Part shown: positions 7,436 through 15,989 of the stretch, one piece after another | Layout of the letters: the number at the start of each line of letters is the position of its first letter | Position numbering within the stretch: the stretch's first letter is position 1 | Assembly: GCA_030426345.1 (NCBI GenBank) | Contig: JAUHYU010000002.1 | Span: 1 to 64,000, forward strand | Reading direction: 5' to 3' | Source of the DNA: Bacteroidia bacterium | GTDB taxonomy: Bacteria > Bacteroidota > Bacteroidia > Cytophagales > Cyclobacteriaceae | Length of the DNA stretch: 64,000 nucleotides | Program-made: the position numbers and the translations under genes | Notes under the pieces: generated by a model | Database searches by the model: none | Told to the model about the DNA's origin: nothing | What the model saw: the letters and a program-made list of their open reading frames with translations, nothing else

Positions 7436-9085
7436 ATGGAATCGAAACTATTCCCAAATATTAAAACGTTCTTGGTCACATCTATTGTAGGTTTAGCTTC
7501 CTTTTTCTTTTTGTCTAATACTTTTTTCAATTCTATTCAAGATATTTTCAAATTTGAAAATATCAAATGTGCATTAATTATTTTTTCCCTCTCATACTTC
7601 ATTGTGCCTGTTCTCATCTTGTCAGCCTGGTTCTATATTTATTCGAATTCTAGGATAATAAAAAGCAAAAATCTTTTGATTAGCGGTATTGCTATTTGGA
7701 TAATACTCCTTGGTGGATTTATTGCTTATTTGTTGAATCCAATTCTTATACTGTATGATTACTGGTTAGTTGTTATAGTTTTACTGTTTTTTATTTTGAT
7801 TTTATTTTACGCAATTTGGATATGCTGGAAAGGTTGGAATACAAATAAGGGATTGATTACAGAATTTGCCTTTATTTTCCTTTTGTGTTTTTCCCTAATC
7901 ATTGTACATTTTAGCACCAACCTGGCATTTGTAAAGAAGAAAATTATTATTCCAGAAAGGGTATTTGAATCATATAATATCCATGAAAAAGCAAAGAGAT
8001 TTGCGGAATCGACTACTCAAGTAAATTTAAGAATAGCAAAAGAAATTGAACATATGCAGCATAGAATGGCTGATGAAGATACTTTAATATTGAATCAACA
8101 AATATCCATTCCTGTAAAACAAAAATTTGCACTGAATTCTGATCTCGGAATATTGATCAGAAACATGAATCAGGATTATTTACAACTAGACAGTTCACGG
8201 AGCTATTTTGTAGGAGATTTTAAAACAATCAAACCTAAAATCTTTCGAGATAGTTTGACTCAAATAATGAATAGGATCAAAGATTCTCAACAAAACATTA
8301 TCAATTCGATCAATGACGAAAATTCAAAACATGTGAGCAGCATAGTACAGCTTCTATTGTACTATGCTGAAATTGATAAGGCCTTCTATCGATCTACACA
8401 AAATCTATTTAAAAGGGATTGGGCAAATCTATTAAATGGGTTAGCCCTAAAAGGACTATATTTTCTCTTTTTCTGGTTCTTGATCCTGCTATGTTTGTTT
8501 TATCAATCCAGTCTCAAGAGCAACTCAAACAATGCCAAATATAGAAATGCAATTAATTTCAAAAAAACAGGCAATAGATATTCTGCAATGAATAAACATG
8601 AGTTGCCTGAAGTAAAAATTATACAGTCATCTCTTTCCTTATTATTTGTATTGATACTATTAATTATCAAACCTGTTGAAGAAAAAAACATAAGCCTGGA
8701 TAAACCATTTATTACAATGAATATCCAGCAAATTCTTGGAAATGAAATCGATAATAGCCCCTTATATAATCCTACATTTATATATAATATTGATTCTTTG
8801 ATCAACAATAATACTGTTGTTAATCATGAGTCATCGGATCAAGGTGTTGGTAATTTTGATATAGATTCATTCACAAAAAGGTTAAAAGATAAAAAACTAC
8901 AATTTGTGCATGATACGGTTATTGCAGAGATAAAAAACATTCATGCTGACTTGCATATTATTCATGCAAACGATACCGCATTTCATAATCAAATTACAAC
9001 GCTTGCTGATAGTGATATATTAAAATCTAAAATTAAAATTAATCTTGATGCCAATGACCTGCCTCTCAAACAACATAAAAATTAG
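7436..9085 (+). CDS. Polytopic membrane protein of unknown function, about seven helices
   Basis: This 549-residue protein has five predicted helices in the first 160 residues (about 9-29, 44-68, 79-99, 107-130, 140-158). A soluble, largely helical region follows at about 165-330 with coiled-coil character (ERVFESYNIHEKAKRFAESTTQ...). A sixth helix lies at about 338-357 (LKGLYFLFFWFLILLCLFYQ), a seventh at about 396-414, and a polar tail of about 130 residues ends it. I recognise no family. The layout, with a large domain between membrane bundles and a tail, would suit a sensor or a machine anchor, but that is inference. Its end overlaps the start of the next gene by 41 bases. Confidence 0.72.
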   Translation: MESKLFPNIKTFLVTSIVGLASFFFLSNTFFNSIQDIFKFENIKCALIIFSLSYFIVPVLILSAWFYIYSNSRIIKSKNLLISGIAIWIILLGGFIAYLLNPILILYDYWLVVIVLLFFILILFYAIWICWKGWNTNKGLITEFAFIFLLCFSLIIVHFSTNLAFVKKKIIIPERVFESYNIHEKAKRFAESTTQVNLRIAKEIEHMQHRMADEDTLILNQQISIPVKQKFALNSDLGILIRNMNQDYLQLDSSRSYFVGDFKTIKPKIFRDSLTQIMNRIKDSQQNIINSINDENSKHVSSIVQLLLYYAEIDKAFYRSTQNLFKRDWANLLNGLALKGLYFLFFWFLILLCLFYQSSLKSNSNNAKYRNAINFKKTGNRYSAMNKHELPEVKIIQSSLSLLFVLILLIIKPVEEKNISLDKPFITMNIQQILGNEIDNSPLYNPTFIYNIDSLINNNTVVNHESSDQGVGNFDIDSFTKRLKDKKLQFVHDTVIAEIKNIHADLHIIHANDTAFHNQITTLADSDILKSKIKINLDANDLPLKQHKN

Positions 9086-10049
9086 TATAGTTCTTTTATT
9101 GATAATGTATATGCCATTTTTAGCTCAAGCCCAGAAAACTGCAAAAGAAATGGTAGAAATAAATTCAATATTCTCAAAATACGATTCGCTAATTATTCCA
9201 TTTTTCAAATTGAAACATACTGCAAGTATAGGTAACTTAAAACCTACCAATTTTAAAAATTTCCATAATAATTGGAAGGTATTAAATGAGAGGTTTTATC
9301 AATATGTGGATTCAGTAAATTTTTTGCTGAACAGGTATTATTCACTTGCATGTGATGTTGAAGAAATCGCTAAAAACATGGAGAGTCTAGAAGGACAGTT
9401 AGAAGGTTTTTACTATGAAATATTAGGAATAAAGGAAGGGATGGATCATTATGAAACAGCTTGGCAAGTAGACCAATTACTTAAAAGTGTCAGTTCAAAA
9501 GTAGATTTAAGCATTAATTATTTGAAAGATGACATACCAGACACTCTTAATTATCTTCAAAATTATTTGTCCAATGAGATAAGATTTGAATCAGATGAAT
9601 TAAGAGATACAATAATTAGTAATATTTCAGAATTGACAAATTATAATCTGCTGTTTGTCGGCCCCGGTTTGTATATTGAAAATACCTATGCATTTAGTGG
9701 ACTTTATAAGATTCCCATACCTAAAAAAATTAATGAAAAGCCCATAGTATTAAAATGGTTTTATCGCCGTTCATACCTTCATGGTGATTTGTTGTATTAT
9801 TCGAATGGAAATGTAAGCAAGCTTGGCATTGCTCTCTACTATGGGATTGGAATTAAATTGAATGAGAAGAGCAAGTTCATATTACTACCTGGGGGTCAAT
9901 ACTTACCAGATATGCGAGAAAGAGAAGATAGGAAGGATGCTAATTTTCATGGCGCGTTTGGAGTTCTTTTTAAGAATCGCGAATGGGCCACTGGTTTTTC
10001 CTGGTCAATTGTCACAGGAGGAGGCATCAAACTTTTGATTGGCATTTGA
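9045..10049 (+). CDS. Secreted protein of unknown function
   Basis: The 334-residue product has a signal peptide (IKISIVLLLIMYMPFLAQAQ, cleavage after AQA or AQAQ near residue 29). Candidate ATGs at 9045, 9048 and 9054 all overlap the upstream membrane-protein gene. The first 170 residues of the mature part look helical (SLEGQLEGFYYEILGIKEGMDHYETAWQ); the C-terminal 130 residues contain beta-strand patterns (VLKWFYRRSYLHGDLLYYS, GIALYYGIGIKL, EWATGFSWSIVTGGGIKLLIGI) like the end of the 4737 protein. No family is recognised. It is the last gene of the accessory block. Confidence 0.7.
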   Translation: MMPMTCLSNNIKISIVLLLIMYMPFLAQAQKTAKEMVEINSIFSKYDSLIIPFFKLKHTASIGNLKPTNFKNFHNNWKVLNERFYQYVDSVNFLLNRYYSLACDVEEIAKNMESLEGQLEGFYYEILGIKEGMDHYETAWQVDQLLKSVSSKVDLSINYLKDDIPDTLNYLQNYLSNEIRFESDELRDTIISNISELTNYNLLFVGPGLYIENTYAFSGLYKIPIPKKINEKPIVLKWFYRRSYLHGDLLYYSNGNVSKLGIALYYGIGIKLNEKSKFILLPGGQYLPDMREREDRKDANFHGAFGVLFKNREWATGFSWSIVTGGGIKLLIGI

Positions 10050-10345
10050 TTGACTGTAAACTGAAAGAATAAATTGAAAACACTCAATTCAATCTTTGGC
10101 TATCGTTTTTGCTCTAATACTCCAAAATATTCAAAACCCACTCCCTGATTGACTCTTCTCTATTCCCTGAATTAAGATTCCATATTTAGCTACAACCGAT
10201 GTTTGTTAAGGCTTACCTGGATGATTTCTTGCCAAGAAATAAGACACTTGAACATTTTTGGCATTCATCCTCCTTCCATTTCATGGAATTTGTATATTAA
10301 TGGAATTTTTTAATTCACCGGTTATTCAATAACATATCACCATCA
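10050..10345. other. Intergenic region without recognised gene
   Basis: These 296 bases separate the accessory block from the POT transporter. No open frame with support, no strong hairpin followed by a T-run, and no full Bacteroidota promoter match were found. It presumably carries the transporter promoter. Confidence 0.5.
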
Positions 10346-11833
10346 ATGGAAGTGAAAAAAACAGGTCATCCAAGCGGATTGTATACACTTTTTGCTACAG
10401 AATTTTGGGAGAGGTTTAGCTACTACGGTATGCGGGCCTTGCTCGTACTATATCTTACTACCATGTTTAGTGAGGGTGGTTTTGGGATGGAGCGCTCTGC
10501 AGCATTGGAGATTTATGGGATTTTCACTGGTTTGGTCTATCTCACCCCTATACTTGGAGGTCTGCTAGCAGATAAATTTTTGGGCCAGCGAAAGGCTGTT
10601 TTTATCGGTGGTATCGTCAAGTCAATTGGGCAATTTACCTTGGCAGCCAGTGTTGCTTACGGTATTGGAGCTGATATAGAGATGCGTCAGTTTTTATTGT
10701 ATTGTGGTCTTGGGTTTATGATTCTTGGCAATGGCTTTTTTAAGCCTAATATCTCAACAATGGTTGGCGGTTTATATGAGCCAGACGATCCAAGAAAGGA
10801 TTCAGGATTCACTATTTTTTATATGGGGATCAATCTTGGAGCATTTTTGTCGCCGTTTATTGCGGGTGGATTGGGAGAGAAAGTCGGTTGGCAATATGGG
10901 TTTATAGCATCAGGAACTGGGATGTTGATCGCATTGGTTTGGTTTTATGCTAGAAGGTTCTCCTTACAAAATGTAGGCTTACCTCCAAAAAGATTGGCAG
11001 AGCAGATCTCGTTAATCGCGAAGGATTGGCGTGATATCATTTACTATTCTCTGGCATGCCTGTTGTTAGTGGTCGGCTTTGTTAAGTTGATAGATGTGGT
11101 CAATGAAAGCACGCTCGATACCGTAATCTGGACAACAGCAATAGCAGGAGGGGCATATTTACTTTATAGCATCATCATTGGAACAGAAGGTAAAACGCAG
11201 TGGAGTAGGGTATATGTAATTCTGATTCTAGCGGTTTTCAATGTGATATTTTGGTCGGGCTTTGAGCAAGCGGGTGGCACATTCAATCTATTTGCAGAGC
11301 AAAACACCAATAGAATAGTTTTTGGGTGGGAAATACCTGCATCATGGTTTCAATCCCTTAATCCGGTGTTTATTGTGATTCTTGCGCCGTTGTTTTCAAT
11401 GATGTGGATTTGGTTGGCAGGTCTTGGGAAAAATCCCAGAACACCGTATAAATTTGCCTTGGGGCTTCTGTTGCTAGGTCTCGGGTTTATCGTGATGACC
11501 GCAGCGCAGAACAATGCAAATACCGGGTTGACAGTTAGTCCACTTTGGTTGGTCGCTGTGTATTTCATGCATACGGCCGGTGAGCTGTGCCTTTCACCAG
11601 TAGGTTTGTCGATGATCACTAAGTTGTCCCCACCTAAGATTGTATCTGCGATGATGGGACTTTGGATGGGTAGTATTGCTTTGGGAAATTACCTTGCCGC
11701 AACCATGGAAGCAATCCTACTTAAATTTGATTTCGAACTCTATCCATTCATCGCTTCTGAGGCCATTATTGCCTCTGTAATCCTTTTATTGCTATCGCCA
11801 TTATTGAGTAAAATGATGAAAGGAATACATTAG
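10346..11833 (+). CDS. POT/PTR family proton-dependent oligopeptide transporter
   Basis: This 495-residue inner-membrane transporter has about 14 helices. Near the N-terminus it has FWERFSYYGMRALLVLYL, the ExxERFxYY motif of the POT family needed for proton coupling. GGLLADKFLGQRKAVFIGG (loop 2-3) and the later PTR2 signature region FYMGINLGAFLSPFIAG are present. By family it imports di- and tripeptides with protons. It appears to be a single-gene unit; the next gene begins 47 bases later. The family call is firm; the exact substrate is not visible. Confidence 0.93.
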   Translation: MEVKKTGHPSGLYTLFATEFWERFSYYGMRALLVLYLTTMFSEGGFGMERSAALEIYGIFTGLVYLTPILGGLLADKFLGQRKAVFIGGIVKSIGQFTLAASVAYGIGADIEMRQFLLYCGLGFMILGNGFFKPNISTMVGGLYEPDDPRKDSGFTIFYMGINLGAFLSPFIAGGLGEKVGWQYGFIASGTGMLIALVWFYARRFSLQNVGLPPKRLAEQISLIAKDWRDIIYYSLACLLLVVGFVKLIDVVNESTLDTVIWTTAIAGGAYLLYSIIIGTEGKTQWSRVYVILILAVFNVIFWSGFEQAGGTFNLFAEQNTNRIVFGWEIPASWFQSLNPVFIVILAPLFSMMWIWLAGLGKNPRTPYKFALGLLLLGLGFIVMTAAQNNANTGLTVSPLWLVAVYFMHTAGELCLSPVGLSMITKLSPPKIVSAMMGLWMGSIALGNYLAATMEAILLKFDFELYPFIASEAIIASVILLLLSPLLSKMMKGIH

Positions 11834-11880
11834 GATATGTATTTTAAATAATTAATAACCAGGCATATAACATATTTCAA

Positions 11881-12666
11881 TTGCGAATTGATTTCAAACC
11901 ATATCCCGGAGCAACTTATTTTACAGTGCAGGAGCATCAGCGTCATTTTCATAAAATGGAAGCTTATGATCCGCAAGTTGATTTGTTTACAATAGAACGA
12001 CTGTTTCGCACGTTGCTGAACATAACTTCAGTTGATTATAAATTCCAACTCATACAGCTTTCTGACAAGGATAAACTCAGAGAGAATTTCACATATTTCT
12101 GTAAAGATGACCCCAAAACAGGAATGGACTTTTTGCTCAGCTCAAAGGAAATTCAAAAAGGATCACTGCTGGATTTGACTTATTCCTTCCCTCAAGTACT
12201 GGAAAGTTCATGGAATTTTGATATTTTTTTTATAGACCCAAATGCTAGTCTGGGCGTGCCTGCTGATTTTGGTGTGGCCTTTACCCGCATGGATTTTGAA
12301 GGCTTTTTAACGCCTTTTTCCATAAAAAGCTTTGAGGGTCATCGCCAGGAAATATATGTGTTGGGCCGAGTATTGGCCAATCTGGAAGACAAAGGAAAAG
12401 AAATGTTGCTGAGAGAATCAAATTACAAAGCGGCTGTTTTATACCAAATGATAGAAAGCTGCGAGAACTTAGAGCCAGTTACCGACAAAGAAAAGAGGTC
12501 ACAATCCATGATCGTGGCAAAATGTAATCCTGAGTTTCAGAATAAGATAGAAAAGCTAGGTTATAAACTTGGAGCGGAATCAAAAGATACGATCACCATC
12601 GCCAACTATCCAACGCACTCCAAAGAACTGATTGAGATGTTTGCTGATCGGGTGGTGGAGTTGTGA
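11881..12666 (+). CDS. Conserved-looking protein of unknown function
   Basis: A 261-residue soluble protein without signal peptide or membrane helix. The start used is TTG at 11881; the first in-frame ATG (11956) would remove 25 residues. I recognise no family. The sequence alternates amphipathic helices and strands (YFTVQEHQRHFHKMEAYDPQ, IERLFRTLLNITSVDYKFQLIQL). It sits 47 bases after the POT transporter on the same strand, so it could be co-transcribed, but nothing ties the functions together. Confidence 0.6.
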   Translation: MRIDFKPYPGATYFTVQEHQRHFHKMEAYDPQVDLFTIERLFRTLLNITSVDYKFQLIQLSDKDKLRENFTYFCKDDPKTGMDFLLSSKEIQKGSLLDLTYSFPQVLESSWNFDIFFIDPNASLGVPADFGVAFTRMDFEGFLTPFSIKSFEGHRQEIYVLGRVLANLEDKGKEMLLRESNYKAAVLYQMIESCENLEPVTDKEKRSQSMIVAKCNPEFQNKIEKLGYKLGAESKDTITIANYPTHSKELIEMFADRVVEL

Positions 12667-12707
12667 TATTGACCTATATAAACAAAAAAGTAAAATTCTA
12701 CTCATTT

Positions 12708-13214
12708 TTAAGTCGAGAAATCTTCTTGCTTTATCAAATACCATTTACCATCAATTCTCTTAAAAAATGATTTTATATTAATTCCATTTTCTACACCTGA
12801 CCAAACAAATACTCGTTCATCAGTATTTTGTAATTCCATATCATAATTGTCATAGATAATTGGAATTGATTGTTTGTCCAAGTAATAGGAATTGTGCTGC
12901 CATTTGTCTTTTGTAAAATAAATTGTGTCTATTTCATCTCCTGGATATCCGTCTTTAAATCCTATAAATTCAAGTGGGAATTTTACCCTGGATAATTGAA
13001 AATTTGCCTCAATCATAAATTTGTAAAAGAAGTCGTCAAAATCTTCTTGTACTATGGTCGCCTTTTTGATTACAACAACTGAGTCTTTGATATGTATTTC
13101 AGGATTTTTTGCATCCGCAATTACACCTTCATTTAATCTTTTCATTTCATTGAACCACCATCCTATACCAAATCCTATTCCTAATGTCAATAAGATTATT
13201 AGTCCTGTTTTCAT
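12708..13214 (-). CDS. DUF4348-like membrane-anchored protein
   Basis: This 168-residue protein has an N-terminal hydrophobic segment (residues 4-20, GLIILLTLGIGFGIGWW) that anchors it or is cleaved. A domain beginning DFDDFFYKFMIEANFQLSRVKFPLEF follows, resembling DUF4348, a Bacteroidota family of envelope proteins with unknown role. The end (FFKRIDGKWYLIKQEDF) is typical of small lipocalin- or NTF2-like extracytoplasmic domains. It is 21 bases upstream, on the coding strand downstream, of the PspC gene, so the two may share a transcript. The DUF assignment is from memory of the motif and is moderate. Confidence 0.65.
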   Translation of the reverse strand: MKTGLIILLTLGIGFGIGWWFNEMKRLNEGVIADAKNPEIHIKDSVVVIKKATIVQEDFDDFFYKFMIEANFQLSRVKFPLEFIGFKDGYPGDEIDTIYFTKDKWQHNSYYLDKQSIPIIYDNYDMELQNTDERVFVWSGVENGINIKSFFKRIDGKWYLIKQEDFST

Positions 13215-13235
13215 TGTGCAACTGTCTTATTAAAG

Positions 13236-13430
13236 CTAAACTTCCTCTTCCGGCATTACAATCCAAAGGACTATGTACACGATCGTTCCCGGAAAGCCAG
13301 CGCTAATGACACTGATGAAGACGTAGAGGATGCGTACCATGGTGACATTCCATCCCAGCCATTTGGCGATGCCGCCACAAACACCCGCGATAATTTTTTT
13401 TCGTGATCTCAATAAATGTGTCGATGCCAT
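13236..13430 (-). CDS. PspC domain protein
   Basis: A 64-residue protein that is almost only the PspC domain: LLRSRKKIIAGVCGGIAKWLGWNVTMVRILYVFISVISAGFPGTIVYIVLWIVMP. The motif GVCGGIA followed by VRILYV and a membrane helix ending in WIVMPEE is diagnostic. In enterobacteria PspC is a membrane stress sensor with PspB; in Bacteroidota short stand-alone forms are common and their partners are unclear. It lies upstream of the DUF4348-like gene on the same strand. Confidence 0.9.
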   Translation of the reverse strand: MASTHLLRSRKKIIAGVCGGIAKWLGWNVTMVRILYVFISVISAGFPGTIVYIVLWIVMPEEEV

Positions 13431-13584
13431 AATCGTATGTTTGGTGAATTCAAATAAGCAATAATTATCTCCAATTGCAATCTAAATCAATACTTATGCC
13501 AACTGTCAAAATCAGCAATACTGAATGATTCATGGATTTTTGGGGCTTTTTATTGTTCGTTTTCGGACAATGATTTGTGCGGTT

Positions 13585-14775
13585 TTACCGCAATAATAAT
13601 GAACTATCGCCATAGCTTAGAAACCGATAGTCATTATCTAACGCTTCTTTATAGATATCCTTCCAAGCATCGTCTACAAAAGCTGAAATCAACAACAGGA
13701 GCGTGGATTTTGGCAAGTGGAAATTGGTAAATAATCCACGAGCCGTTCTGATTTGGTAGCCAGGATAAATGAAAATTTCTGTTTCTCCATGGATTTCTGA
13801 TAGATTTTTGCGATCCATCAACCCGATGATCTGATCAAGTGCATCATGGAAATTCAGCTCTTTTTTGATGCTATTTTCATAAGGCAGGGTTTTAGATATA
13901 AAGAAGGGTGCATTTGAATCTTGAGCCAACAGACAGCCATACCAATACAAACTTTCCAATATCCTGAGCGACGTCGTGCCGACGGCAATCAAGCGATCGC
14001 CATGCCTTTGTAAATGCTTTACAGTTTCTTTAGTCACCAAAATCTGCTCACAATGCATGTCATGGTCGCGATAATCCGCCGCTTCTACAGGCTTGAAAGT
14101 CCCCGCGCTCACATGCAGCGTCAGGTATTCCAGCGCGATTCCTTTTTGTTTAATCTCAGATAGAATATCGTTGGTAAAGTGCAATCCGGCAGTAGGAGCC
14201 GCAACCGCCCCGTTATTTTTGGAATAGACCGTCTGGTAGCGATTAGTATCTTCCGCCACAGGTTTTCGCTTTAGATATGGCGGCAGTGGCGTTTCCCCAG
14301 CCTGATTGATGATATCTGCAAAAGTTGCTCCACCTGTCCATTCAAAATACACCAGATTGGTATCTCGATCATGGTACGAAGCCGTGATGCTTTCTTTGCC
14401 AAGCTGAAGTGTAAGTTCACCCTCTTTCCATTTCTTCTTATTGCCAATCATGCACAGCCAGACAGACGATTGTTGCAAGGTCATGGAAGTGGAAATATCG
14501 CGGGTGGGCAATTCGGGATGCAGCAAGAAAATTTCTATTTGTGCGCCTGTGGATTTGTGAAAAAGCAACCGTGCCGCAATTACTTTGGTGTCGTTGAAAA
14601 CTAACATACTGTTTTCAGAAATCAATTCAGGGGCTTTTGCAAAGGTAGCATGCTTGATTTTTCCATGATTCCAAACCAATAACTTAGATTGCGCCCGATC
14701 TTGCAAAGGATGCTTGGCTATCCGCTCTTCCGGCAAATCATAGTTGTATTGTTCTATCGTAAAGTTCTTGTCCAC
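13585..14775 (-). CDS. queA: S-adenosylmethionine:tRNA ribosyltransferase-isomerase
   Basis: This 396-residue enzyme transfers the ribosyl part of SAM to preQ1 in tRNA, giving epoxyqueuosine. Motifs seen: YDLPEERIAKHPLQDRAQSKLLV at the start, LVFNDTKVIAARL, AAPTAGLHFT and LHVSAGTFKPV. The start codon is GTG at 14775. It is about 40-50 residues longer than the classic form of about 350, matching the longer variant seen in Bacteroidota. A TAGCTTTG -7 element lies 20 bases upstream, within the gap to the divergent MenC-type gene. The family call is firm. Confidence 0.93.
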   Translation of the reverse strand: MDKNFTIEQYNYDLPEERIAKHPLQDRAQSKLLVWNHGKIKHATFAKAPELISENSMLVFNDTKVIAARLLFHKSTGAQIEIFLLHPELPTRDISTSMTLQQSSVWLCMIGNKKKWKEGELTLQLGKESITASYHDRDTNLVYFEWTGGATFADIINQAGETPLPPYLKRKPVAEDTNRYQTVYSKNNGAVAAPTAGLHFTNDILSEIKQKGIALEYLTLHVSAGTFKPVEAADYRDHDMHCEQILVTKETVKHLQRHGDRLIAVGTTSLRILESLYWYGCLLAQDSNAPFFISKTLPYENSIKKELNFHDALDQIIGLMDRKNLSEIHGETEIFIYPGYQIRTARGLFTNFHLPKSTLLLLISAFVDDAWKDIYKEALDNDYRFLSYGDSSLLLR

Positions 14776-14794
14776 AGCCTGATATTTTAAGGTG

Positions 14795-14802
14795 CAAAGC
14801 TA
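14795..14802 (-). promoter_or_regulatory. Bacteroidota-type -7 element (TAGCTTTG) for queA
   Basis: The minus strand reads TAGCTTTG, matching TAnnTTTG, 20 bases before the queA GTG start. The -33 position has no clear TTTG. The short gap implies a short leader. Confidence 0.42.
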
Positions 14803-14861
14803 AAAAATATCATGGATTGTCCTTATGATTGCAATACAGGATAAAGCAGAATGACATAAAA

Positions 14862-15914
14862 ATGCAAATTGAAATTCAGAAATACAGGTTGGATTTTCGG
14901 TTCGATGCCGGCACGTCACGTGGAGTGATGAAGTCTAAGGATAGCTATTTTATAAAACTGTGGCATGCAAAGAATCCTGAGGTGTTTGGGATAGGAGAAT
15001 GCGGTCCGTTGCCGGGGTTGAGTATAGATTTAAATCATGGATTTCAAGAGGCTTTAAATCAGTGTATTAAAGATGTTTTAAGTATAGATGACATCAATTC
15101 AAAAGATGTTTTCAATATCATTTTTGACGATTTTCCTGCCATACAATTTGCATTGGAAACGGCCATTTTAGATTTAAAAAATGGCGGAAAACTCAAATTA
15201 TTCGATAATGGGTTTACCAATTCTACCCAATCAATTCCCATCAATGGGCTTGTATGGATGGGTGATAAAAAATTAATGCTTGAACGAATCCAACAAAAAA
15301 TAGATGAAGGATTTTCCTGTATCAAAATAAAAATTGGCGCGATCAATTTTGACGATGAATTGGATTTATTAAGACACCTGAGAAGTAAATTTTCATCGGA
15401 TGAAATTACCATTCGCCTTGATGCCAATGGTGCTTTTGGTCCCGAAAATGCACAGAAAAAATTGGATCAATTGGCAAAGTATCATATCCACTCCATCGAG
15501 CAACCAATCATGGCCGGTGATTGGAATTCCATGGGAAAACTATGCTTTTCATCGCCAATTCCCATTGCACTGGACGAAGAACTGATTGGGGTTTCTAGTA
15601 AGGAAAACAAACTCAATTTGCTGAAGCAAATCCAACCGCAATACATTATTTTGAAGCCAACTTTGCTGGGCGGACTACAACGTACAAAAGAATGGATTGA
15701 TCTGGCAACTGAACGTGGAATTGGATGGTGGATCACGTCTGCTTTGGAGTCGAACATTGGCTTGAATGCCATCGCACAATTCACAGCGAACTATCCTGTT
15801 GAAATCCCACAGGGTTTGGGAACCGGACAGCTTTTTCATAACAATATTACTTCTCCGCTAGTCATGGAAAATGGAAAACTAAGGTATGACAAATCCAGAA
15901 GATGGGATTTGTAA
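14862..15914 (+). CDS. menC: o-Succinylbenzoate synthase-like enolase superfamily enzyme
   Basis: About 350 residues from the ATG at 14862, which I prefer over a TTG at 14829 because the protein then starts MQIEIQKYRLDF like its family. The muconate-lactonizing subgroup pattern is visible: the KIKIG lysine pair, LDANGAFG with the first metal Asp, IEQPI with Glu, ALDE with Asp, and LKPTLLGG with the second catalytic Lys. The ending SALESNIGLNAIAQF is typical of OSBS. By family it dehydrates SHCHC in menaquinone synthesis; dipeptide epimerase is the main alternative. No other men genes are nearby. It is divergent from queA. Confidence 0.82.
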   Translation: MQIEIQKYRLDFRFDAGTSRGVMKSKDSYFIKLWHAKNPEVFGIGECGPLPGLSIDLNHGFQEALNQCIKDVLSIDDINSKDVFNIIFDDFPAIQFALETAILDLKNGGKLKLFDNGFTNSTQSIPINGLVWMGDKKLMLERIQQKIDEGFSCIKIKIGAINFDDELDLLRHLRSKFSSDEITIRLDANGAFGPENAQKKLDQLAKYHIHSIEQPIMAGDWNSMGKLCFSSPIPIALDEELIGVSSKENKLNLLKQIQPQYIILKPTLLGGLQRTKEWIDLATERGIGWWITSALESNIGLNAIAQFTANYPVEIPQGLGTGQLFHNNITSPLVMENGKLRYDKSRRWDL

Positions 15915-15989
15915 GGTATAGATTGATCCGGTCATGGTTATTTATCGTAGAAATGATTAAACTTGGATATACATTTAAATCGCGACCTC

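Noticed and set aside
13433..13445. TATGTTTG on the plus strand near 13438
   Set aside because: It matches a -7 element but no plus-strand gene follows; the genes on both sides are on the minus strand.
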